From: Mangrovibacterium diazotrophicum
GTDB lineage: Bacteria > Bacteroidota > Bacteroidia > Bacteroidales > Prolixibacteraceae
DNA length: 64,000 bases
Reading direction: 5' to 3'
Assembly (NCBI RefSeq): GCF_003610535.1
Contig: NZ_RAPN01000001.1
Location: 1 to 64,000, forward strand
Part shown: piece after piece, positions 53,506-59,930 of the stretch
Numbering within the stretch: the first letter of the stretch is position 1
Layout: every line of letters starts with the position of its first letter
Notes under the pieces: generated by a model
What the model was told of the DNA's origin: nothing
The model's input: the letters and a program-made list of their open reading frames with translations, nothing else
Database searches by the model: none
Position numbers and translations under genes: made by a program

Positions 53506-54639
53506 ATGATTGAAACATACCAATTGGTCGCGACGACCTATGCCGGTCTGGAAGACGTATTGGCACAGGAACTGATGGCCATGCAGGCCGACGATGTCCA
53601 GGTGGCTCGTCGTGCCGTTTATTTTTCCGGTGATCTGGAGATGGTTTACCGGGCTAATTATACCTTGCGTACAGCACTGAAAGTTTTGGTGAATGTGCGA
53701 ACGTTTAAGATTCTCCAGGTTGATGATTTGTATCACCAGGCTTTGAAAATCAAGTGGGAAGATTATTTCGATTCCGATAAAACATTTGCAGTTCAAAGTG
53801 TGGTATTTAGTGATTTATTTCAGAACTCCATGTTTGCATCCTTGCGCTTGAAAGATGCTATTGTGGATCGATTCCGGAAAGTCGGTGGGAGACGCCCCTC
53901 TGTTGATACAAAAATTCCGCAGGTGATCGTGAATTTGCATATTGCCAATAATGCCTGTACCATTTCGCTGGATAGTAGCGGTGAATCACTTCACAAGCGA
54001 GGATATCGCCTGGGACGACACGAAGCTCCGATAAGCGAAGTGTTGGCTGCCGGTATGCTGAAGCTTTCCGGATGGGACGGTGTTCAACCTCTGGTTGATC
54101 CGATGTGCGGTTCGGGAACGATCGTAATCGAAGCGGCAATGATGGCTAAAAATGTGTTGCCAGGTGAAGTTGGACGAAGCTATGCTTTCGAGAACTGGAA
54201 AGATTTCGACAAAAAAGCGTTCGATCAAATCAAGAGTGCAACTGATCATCAGGATGTGGATGTGAAAATTTACGGATCAGATATCGATCGTCGCAATATT
54301 GATAATGCCTTTAAGCATGCCGAAAAAGCGCAGGTCGACGATATTCTGCGATTGAAGGTTTCCGATTTTAAGGAACTCGATAAGAAGTCTGATTCTGATT
54401 TTTTGATTTTCAATCCGCCGTATGGTGAGCGATTACAGGCGGGAGACCAGGATTTTTACAGCATGATTGGTGAAAAGTTGAAGCATGGCTTCCAGGGTGC
54501 AACAGCCTGGATTATTTCGACCAACGAGTGTTTGAAATGGATTGGCTTGAAACCGGCTCAAAAGATTCCGCTTTTTAACGGGAGCCTTTCGTGTAGTTTC
54601 CGCAAGTACGAGTTGTACCAGGGATCGAAAAAGAATTAG
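53506..54639 (+). CDS. THUMP-domain RNA methyltransferase (RlmL N-terminal type)
   Basis: 377 residues. The N-terminal ferredoxin-like/THUMP part (about 1-150) binds RNA; the methyltransferase core has VDPMCGSGTIVIEAAMMA (about 195-212) and the catalytic NPPYGERL (about 303-310). By similarity it methylates 23S rRNA guanine (m2G2445-type), as the N-terminal half of RlmL does. It starts 14 nt after cysE. Its 3' 309 bp recur at 57249-57557 as a broken copy with seven substitutions, six of them synonymous. Confidence 0.9.
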   Translation: MIETYQLVATTYAGLEDVLAQELMAMQADDVQVARRAVYFSGDLEMVYRANYTLRTALKVLVNVRTFKILQVDDLYHQALKIKWEDYFDSDKTFAVQSVVFSDLFQNSMFASLRLKDAIVDRFRKVGGRRPSVDTKIPQVIVNLHIANNACTISLDSSGESLHKRGYRLGRHEAPISEVLAAGMLKLSGWDGVQPLVDPMCGSGTIVIEAAMMAKNVLPGEVGRSYAFENWKDFDKKAFDQIKSATDHQDVDVKIYGSDIDRRNIDNAFKHAEKAQVDDILRLKVSDFKELDKKSDSDFLIFNPPYGERLQAGDQDFYSMIGEKLKHGFQGATAWIISTNECLKWIGLKPAQKIPLFNGSLSCSFRKYELYQGSKKN

Positions 54640-54674
54640 AGTGATTATTTAATTTGGACTCAATACCAAATAAG

Positions 54675-54698
54675 AAAGCCCGGATAGCTCCGGGCTTT
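54675..54698 (+). terminator. Terminator after the THUMP methyltransferase
   Basis: AAAGCCCGGA, loop TAGC, TCCGGGCTTTT, then CTTTT: a classical terminator 36 bp beyond the stop. The following 235 bp up to the next gene hold nothing else I can identify. Confidence 0.92.
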
Positions 54699-54935
54699 TC
54701 TTTTAACCATTATATTGAAAACTGTATTTGCAAAAGGAAAGGTATTCAGAATTACTTTTCGAACGGATTTGGATAATTAGGAATTTCATCATGAATACCG
54801 AAAAGATTCTTTGCGTAACCAACGATGGATAATTTGAACTAAGGAACTTTTGAACTAAGGATTTGTCAGTATTAACGCACGATCTTTATTTGCTAACTTA
54901 TCTTTTAAAATATCTTTTGTCTGTTTTAGTTTTTG

Positions 54936-56474
54936 TTATTCCATTTCAGCCATTTTCCGAAGTATTGCCGATGCTTTTTCGCTGTAGTAGCCATTGTTTT
55001 CGGCAATGCGCTGGAATTGTTTGAAAGCTTTTCTTCGGTTATCGTTTTGCAGGTAGCAAAGTGCAGCGTACCATTGTGCTTGTTCGATAAACAGGTTGTT
55101 TCTTTCTTTGATTACCTGGTTGTAGGATCTGATCGCGTTGTCGAACTGTCCGAGTTCCTGGTAAGCCATCCCCTGGTAGAAGTTACCCACCGGGTTGGAG
55201 GCGTCTGTTTTCAGGATTTCTTCGAACAAGCCTACTGCTTCGGCATATTCAGCCTGGTTATATTTATGGAGTGCGATGCTGATTTGGCTGTCCAGGTCAC
55301 TGTTGTTTGAACGGAAGATACCGGTTGCTTCATAAGGTCTGAAAAACTGGCTGTAAAGCTCTCGTTCGTTGGTGACTTTGTTTCGGCTCAACAGGCTGGT
55401 AATACTGATCAGCAGGATGAGCGAGGCAGCAATTGTAGCCACAGCAATGCGTGAATTCGGGATTCGTGCGATGAATGATCTTTCTTTGCGTTTTTCCTTG
55501 ATGATATCTTTGCTGATGCGGTCAAGTTTATCACGCAGATGCATTACATCTTTTTCCAGCAGGGCAGTGTCAATTTCGCGGTGCAGATCAAGTTCTGCAA
55601 CTAAATCAGGATTGTTTGATAGTTCTGATTCAAAGGAAGCCAATTCGTCTTCGGAAAGCTCCATATTCAGGAACTGGTCAATTTCCTCGATTTTACGGGA
55701 TGTGGAAGACTCGGTTTGCTGGATGGATGCCAGGGTTGCCCGCAGGTCCATAATGTCGGTTTCAGCTGTTGCCAGGTCAATTTCCCGGTGCAAGTCAACA
55801 TCTTTGAATAAACCTTCATTGATGGCCAGTTCACTTTCAAAATCTTTCAGTGAATCAGGGTCTAAATCCTGGTAGATGTACTGGTCAATCTCTTTAGAAC
55901 TGAACTCGTGAGCCGGCATGTTTGCAGAGATCTGCTGCAGGTTTGCTCTCAGGTCGGCGATATCTTTCTCTGCCATTGCTTGCTGTACTTCAGCAAAGAT
56001 AGCTTCGTCGAAAGGTGTAAGTTCAAATTCTTCGTCGTTTGATTGACTTTCCTGGAATTGTTCTTTGTAGTACTGGTGAATGTTTTCTTTTTCAGCGACA
56101 CGATGTTGTGCCAGGTGCAGTTTTGGTAAACTTTGCCCGAAGTTAATAATATCGCTGATGTCGACCGGTGACTTAAATTCTTTGAAAGATGACATGTCTT
56201 CAGATAATTCGAAGCTGTAGTTTTGCCCTTCAGCAACAACGAAGTCTTCCAATTCTTCTTCAGATTCCTGTTTTGCAATTGCTTGCAGGCTGCTGCGTAA
56301 ATCCATGATGTCAGTTTCCTGGATGGCTGCTTCAATGTCCAGGTGAAGTTCCATTTCTTCCTCCACGTCAGGATTGATGGCCATTTCTGCATTGAAATCT
56401 CTTAGCTCGTCGCCGGTCAACTCCTGGCTAAGATATCGGTCAATGTATTCGGTTATGTTTGATTTACGTATCAT
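54936..56474 (-). CDS. Membrane protein with repeated anti-sigma-like modules and C-terminal TPRs (copy 1)
   Basis: 512 residues, acidic. The N-terminal cytoplasmic part repeats a module of about 60 residues that resembles the sigma-binding helices of anti-sigma factors: residues 7-66 (ITEYIDRYLSQELTGDEL), 194-252 (EIDQYIYQDLDPDSL) and 262-321 (EIEEIDQFLNMELSEDEL), plus a half module at about 150-183; each ends near a D-I-M-D-L-R-type helix. A basic stretch and one transmembrane helix (343-362) give an N-in topology; the periplasmic end has TPR pairs (395-510). No zinc-binding His/Cys motif is present. The sequence is identical to copy 2. Role inferred: membrane-tethered sequestration of the nearby ECF sigma. 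Confidence 0.8.
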   Translation of the reverse strand: MIRKSNITEYIDRYLSQELTGDELRDFNAEMAINPDVEEEMELHLDIEAAIQETDIMDLRSSLQAIAKQESEEELEDFVVAEGQNYSFELSEDMSSFKEFKSPVDISDIINFGQSLPKLHLAQHRVAEKENIHQYYKEQFQESQSNDEEFELTPFDEAIFAEVQQAMAEKDIADLRANLQQISANMPAHEFSSKEIDQYIYQDLDPDSLKDFESELAINEGLFKDVDLHREIDLATAETDIMDLRATLASIQQTESSTSRKIEEIDQFLNMELSEDELASFESELSNNPDLVAELDLHREIDTALLEKDVMHLRDKLDRISKDIIKEKRKERSFIARIPNSRIAVATIAASLILLISITSLLSRNKVTNERELYSQFFRPYEATGIFRSNNSDLDSQISIALHKYNQAEYAEAVGLFEEILKTDASNPVGNFYQGMAYQELGQFDNAIRSYNQVIKERNNLFIEQAQWYAALCYLQNDNRRKAFKQFQRIAENNGYYSEKASAILRKMAEME

Positions 56475-56775
56475 CTTTCTTTAATTTTTCTTATTAAGCA
56501 CACACAAAGAACAGTTTGAGTCGTTTTGCTATTTTGTAGTGTTAATTTATCAGTATGAAAAACTATGACTTTTATTTGATGTCAAATACTACAAAATACT
56601 TCGATAAAATACAGTGAGAAATACGTTTTGAGATACAGTGAGAAAATTATCGTAACTACTTGTTTGCCATTAGATGGAAATATTTTGCTTTTAGTTTAAA
56701 TCCGTACTTTAATTTATAATTTATTGAAGCTGTGGATTTTATTTCCAGTTGGCATAAGGTAGTCGTTCGATTTTA
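56475..56775. promoter_or_regulatory. Repeat-rich spacer between anti-sigma-like and GG-peptide genes (copy 1)
   Basis: This 301-bp spacer holds two direct repeats ATACAGTGAGAAA (56609-56621, 56633-56645) 24 bp apart, and a word TTTTGTAGTGTT (56532-56543) facing TTTTGTAGTATTTG on the other strand (56596-56583). The layout suggests regulator or alternative-sigma binding. No gene was found in it. The same spacer occurs at 59393-59693. Confidence 0.4.
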
Positions 56776-56907
56776 CTAGTCAAGGTCTTCAACGTAGATG
56801 TCAATATCTTTACTGATTCCGCCTTTAACTTCGTTTAATTCATTTTTTGTTAATACTTCGAATGAATCAAAAATGTTTTTTTCGTTGTTAGCAAATAAAG
56901 TTTTCAT
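56776..56907 (-). CDS. 43-residue double-glycine leader peptide (copy 1)
   Basis: ATG at 56907, TAG at 56776. The peptide has an acidic/amphipathic leader with LTKNELNEVKGG at residues 19-30, the pattern of GG-type leader peptides of secreted or modified peptides in this phylum, followed by a 13-residue, Asp-rich core (starting ISKDID, ending EDLD). The core has no Cys, Ser/Thr clusters or Lys runs, so the type of modification, if any, is not evident. It is encoded just upstream of the anti-sigma-like gene on the same strand and divergent from a CHAT gene start. Its identical copy is at 59694-59825. Confidence 0.7.
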   Translation of the reverse strand: MKTLFANNEKNIFDSFEVLTKNELNEVKGGISKDIDIYVEDLD

Positions 56908-57012
56908 TACTTTTAAATTTTAATGGTTAATACTTAAAAATTCCTTAATTATCCTTGTTCGCTTTTTTATTCGGGAAATAGGGAAAAGGTAACCCCACAA
57001 AAAGAGAGAAAA

Positions 57013-57120
57013 ATGAAAAAAATAAACAGCACTAGGCTTAAATCACTCATAATGAGTGTTTTTGGTTTTATTTTTTTCTTAGTTTTTTTACAATTTCATC
57101 CGATTTCTAACGGAGAATAG
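57013..57120 (+). pseudogene. Truncated CHAT protease gene start
   Basis: ATG at 57013 begins MKKINSTRLKSLIMSVFGFI, the same signal peptide as the full CHAT gene at 59931 apart from a few substitutions (Ser for Arg6, Gly for Ser18). The homology stops after about 30 codons and the frame ends at 57120. It marks the right border of the left duplication copy. The next 128 bp (57121-57248) are unrelated to the CHAT gene and hold no gene, only the word TTTTGTAGTATTTT at 57214-57227. Confidence 0.85.
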
Positions 57121-57248
57121 TTGAAATGGTTGTCGTTTAGGCAATAGATGCTGTTGGTGTAAGAGGTTTGATAGAAATATAATCTTATAAGGTCTAGTTT
57201 TTTGAAAAACCAATTTTGTAGTATTTTATTCGGTTTTAAGAATACATC

Positions 57249-57557
57249 CAGGTCGACGATATTCTGCGATTGAAGGTTTCCGATTTTAAGGAACTCGATA
57301 AGAAGTCTGATTCTGATTTTTTGATTTTCAATCCGCCGTATGGTGAGCGCTTGCAATCGGGAGACCAGGATTTTTACAGCATGATTGGTGAGAAGCTGAA
57401 GCATGGCTTCCAGGGTGCAACAGCCTGGATTATTTCGACCAACGAGTGTCTGAAATGGATTGGCTTGAAACCGGCTCAAAAGATTCCGCTTTTTAACGGG
57501 AGCCTTTCGTGTAGTTTCCGCAAGTACGAGTTGTACCAGGGATCGAAAAAGAATTAG
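57249..57557 (+). pseudogene. 3' fragment of the THUMP methyltransferase gene
   Basis: In frame with the last 103 codons of the intact gene at 53506-54639, from QVDDILRLKV to the stop. Compared with it, six substitutions are silent and one changes Ala to Ser (RLQSGDQ). It lacks the THUMP domain and the SAM-binding motif, so it cannot be a working enzyme. The silent pattern means the fragment diverged while it was still part of a functional gene. Confidence 0.9.
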
Positions 57558-57592
57558 AGTGATTATTTAATTTGGACTCAATACCAAATAAG

Positions 57593-57616
57593 AAAGCCCG
57601 GATAGCTCCGGGCTTT
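57593..57616 (+). terminator. Duplicated terminator
   Basis: Same hairpin (AAAGCCCGGA / TCCGGGCTTTT) as after the intact methyltransferase gene, here behind the broken fragment. The next 237 bp up to the anti-sigma-like gene hold nothing else I can identify. Confidence 0.9.
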
Positions 57617-57853
57617 TCTTTTAACCATTATATTGAAAACTGTATTTGCAAAAGGAAAGGTATTCAGAATTACTTTTCGAACGGATTTGGATAATTAGGA
57701 ATTTCATCATGAATACCGAAAAGATTCTTTGCGTAACCAACGATGGATAATTTGAACTAAGGAACTTTTGAACTAAGGATTTGTCAGTATTAACGCACGA
57801 TCTTTATTTGCTAACTTATCTTTTAAAATATCTTTTGTCTGTTTTAGTTTTTG

Positions 57854-59392
57854 TTATTCCATTTCAGCCATTTTCCGAAGTATTGCCGATGCTTTTTCGC
57901 TGTAGTAGCCATTGTTTTCGGCAATGCGCTGGAATTGTTTGAAAGCTTTTCTTCGGTTATCGTTTTGCAGGTAGCAAAGTGCAGCGTACCATTGTGCTTG
58001 TTCGATAAACAGGTTGTTTCTTTCTTTGATTACCTGGTTGTAGGATCTGATCGCGTTGTCGAACTGTCCGAGTTCCTGGTAAGCCATCCCCTGGTAGAAG
58101 TTACCCACCGGGTTGGAGGCGTCTGTTTTCAGGATTTCTTCGAACAAGCCTACTGCTTCGGCATATTCAGCCTGGTTATATTTATGGAGTGCGATGCTGA
58201 TTTGGCTGTCCAGGTCACTGTTGTTTGAACGGAAGATACCGGTTGCTTCATAAGGTCTGAAAAACTGGCTGTAAAGCTCTCGTTCGTTGGTGACTTTGTT
58301 TCGGCTCAACAGGCTGGTAATACTGATCAGCAGGATGAGCGAGGCAGCAATTGTAGCCACAGCAATGCGTGAATTCGGGATTCGTGCGATGAATGATCTT
58401 TCTTTGCGTTTTTCCTTGATGATATCTTTGCTGATGCGGTCAAGTTTATCACGCAGATGCATTACATCTTTTTCCAGCAGGGCAGTGTCAATTTCGCGGT
58501 GCAGATCAAGTTCTGCAACTAAATCAGGATTGTTTGATAGTTCTGATTCAAAGGAAGCCAATTCGTCTTCGGAAAGCTCCATATTCAGGAACTGGTCAAT
58601 TTCCTCGATTTTACGGGATGTGGAAGACTCGGTTTGCTGGATGGATGCCAGGGTTGCCCGCAGGTCCATAATGTCGGTTTCAGCTGTTGCCAGGTCAATT
58701 TCCCGGTGCAAGTCAACATCTTTGAATAAACCTTCATTGATGGCCAGTTCACTTTCAAAATCTTTCAGTGAATCAGGGTCTAAATCCTGGTAGATGTACT
58801 GGTCAATCTCTTTAGAACTGAACTCGTGAGCCGGCATGTTTGCAGAGATCTGCTGCAGGTTTGCTCTCAGGTCGGCGATATCTTTCTCTGCCATTGCTTG
58901 CTGTACTTCAGCAAAGATAGCTTCGTCGAAAGGTGTAAGTTCAAATTCTTCGTCGTTTGATTGACTTTCCTGGAATTGTTCTTTGTAGTACTGGTGAATG
59001 TTTTCTTTTTCAGCGACACGATGTTGTGCCAGGTGCAGTTTTGGTAAACTTTGCCCGAAGTTAATAATATCGCTGATGTCGACCGGTGACTTAAATTCTT
59101 TGAAAGATGACATGTCTTCAGATAATTCGAAGCTGTAGTTTTGCCCTTCAGCAACAACGAAGTCTTCCAATTCTTCTTCAGATTCCTGTTTTGCAATTGC
59201 TTGCAGGCTGCTGCGTAAATCCATGATGTCAGTTTCCTGGATGGCTGCTTCAATGTCCAGGTGAAGTTCCATTTCTTCCTCCACGTCAGGATTGATGGCC
59301 ATTTCTGCATTGAAATCTCTTAGCTCGTCGCCGGTCAACTCCTGGCTAAGATATCGGTCAATGTATTCGGTTATGTTTGATTTACGTATCAT
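57854..59392 (-). CDS. Membrane protein with repeated anti-sigma-like modules and C-terminal TPRs (copy 2)
   Basis: 512 residues, identical in amino-acid sequence to the protein of 54936-56474: three and a half anti-sigma-like modules in the cytoplasmic half, a basic juxtamembrane stretch (KEKRKERSF), one transmembrane helix (343-362) and periplasmic TPRs (395-510). This copy lies with its own GG-peptide gene directly beside the intact, divergent CHAT protease gene, the arrangement that was probably ancestral. Perfect identity beside diverged flanks points to recent homogenisation or strong dosage selection. Confidence 0.8.
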   Translation of the reverse strand: MIRKSNITEYIDRYLSQELTGDELRDFNAEMAINPDVEEEMELHLDIEAAIQETDIMDLRSSLQAIAKQESEEELEDFVVAEGQNYSFELSEDMSSFKEFKSPVDISDIINFGQSLPKLHLAQHRVAEKENIHQYYKEQFQESQSNDEEFELTPFDEAIFAEVQQAMAEKDIADLRANLQQISANMPAHEFSSKEIDQYIYQDLDPDSLKDFESELAINEGLFKDVDLHREIDLATAETDIMDLRATLASIQQTESSTSRKIEEIDQFLNMELSEDELASFESELSNNPDLVAELDLHREIDTALLEKDVMHLRDKLDRISKDIIKEKRKERSFIARIPNSRIAVATIAASLILLISITSLLSRNKVTNERELYSQFFRPYEATGIFRSNNSDLDSQISIALHKYNQAEYAEAVGLFEEILKTDASNPVGNFYQGMAYQELGQFDNAIRSYNQVIKERNNLFIEQAQWYAALCYLQNDNRRKAFKQFQRIAENNGYYSEKASAILRKMAEME

Positions 59393-59693
59393 CTTTCTTT
59401 AATTTTTCTTATTAAGCACACACAAAGAACAGTTTGAGTCGTTTTGCTATTTTGTAGTGTTAATTTATCAGTATGAAAAACTATGACTTTTATTTGATGT
59501 CAAATACTACAAAATACTTCGATAAAATACAGTGAGAAATACGTTTTGAGATACAGTGAGAAAATTATCGTAACTACTTGTTTGCCATTAGATGGAAATA
59601 TTTTGCTTTTAGTTTAAATCCGTACTTTAATTTATAATTTATTGAAGCTGTGGATTTTATTTCCAGTTGGCATAAGGTAGTCGTTCGATTTTA
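59393..59693. promoter_or_regulatory. Repeat-rich spacer between anti-sigma-like and GG-peptide genes (copy 2)
   Basis: Same content as 56475-56775: ATACAGTGAGAAA twice (59527-59539 and 59551-59563) and the facing TTTTGTAGTRTT words (59450-59461 plus strand, 59514-59501 minus strand). No gene seen. Confidence 0.4.
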
Positions 59694-59825
59694 CTAGTCA
59701 AGGTCTTCAACGTAGATGTCAATATCTTTACTGATTCCGCCTTTAACTTCGTTTAATTCATTTTTTGTTAATACTTCGAATGAATCAAAAATGTTTTTTT
59801 CGTTGTTAGCAAATAAAGTTTTCAT
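59694..59825 (-). CDS. 43-residue double-glycine leader peptide (copy 2)
   Basis: Identical to the peptide of 56776-56907: GG motif at residues 29-30 after LTKNELNEVK, Asp-rich 13-residue core. The start ATG at 59825 lies 105 bp from the divergent CHAT protease start, so the two probably share a regulatory region. A CHAT (caspase-like) protease or an unlinked C39 peptidase could cut after GG; neither is shown. No radical-SAM, lanthipeptide or transporter gene is in the window, so classification as a modified natural product would be premature. Confidence 0.7.
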   Translation of the reverse strand: MKTLFANNEKNIFDSFEVLTKNELNEVKGGISKDIDIYVEDLD

Positions 59826-59930
59826 TACTTTTAAATTTTAATGGTTAATACTTAAAAATTCCTTAATTATCCTTGTTCGCTTTTTTATTCGGGAAATAGG
59901 GAAAAGGTAACCCCACAAAAAGAGAGAAAA

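Larger units (their letters stand above)
54331..57105. repeat. Direct duplication, left copy (period 2,918 bp)
   Basis: The sequence from 54331 (caggtcgacg) recurs at 57249. This copy contains the methyltransferase 3' end (intact gene), the terminator, the anti-sigma-like gene, the GG-peptide gene and the first codons of the CHAT gene. The centre of the two copies reads as identical. Differences cluster at the two ends: seven in about 110 bp of the methyltransferase part and several in the CHAT start. 57121-57248 is unique sequence without a gene. Confidence 0.95.

Noticed and set aside
54933-55875. Plus-strand frames of 125 and 168 codons inside the anti-sigma-like gene (and their duplicates at 57851-58793)
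   Set aside because: They are antisense shadows of the minus-strand gene, Ser/Arg- or Phe/Val-rich as expected from reversing its codons, and are repeated only because the segment is duplicated.
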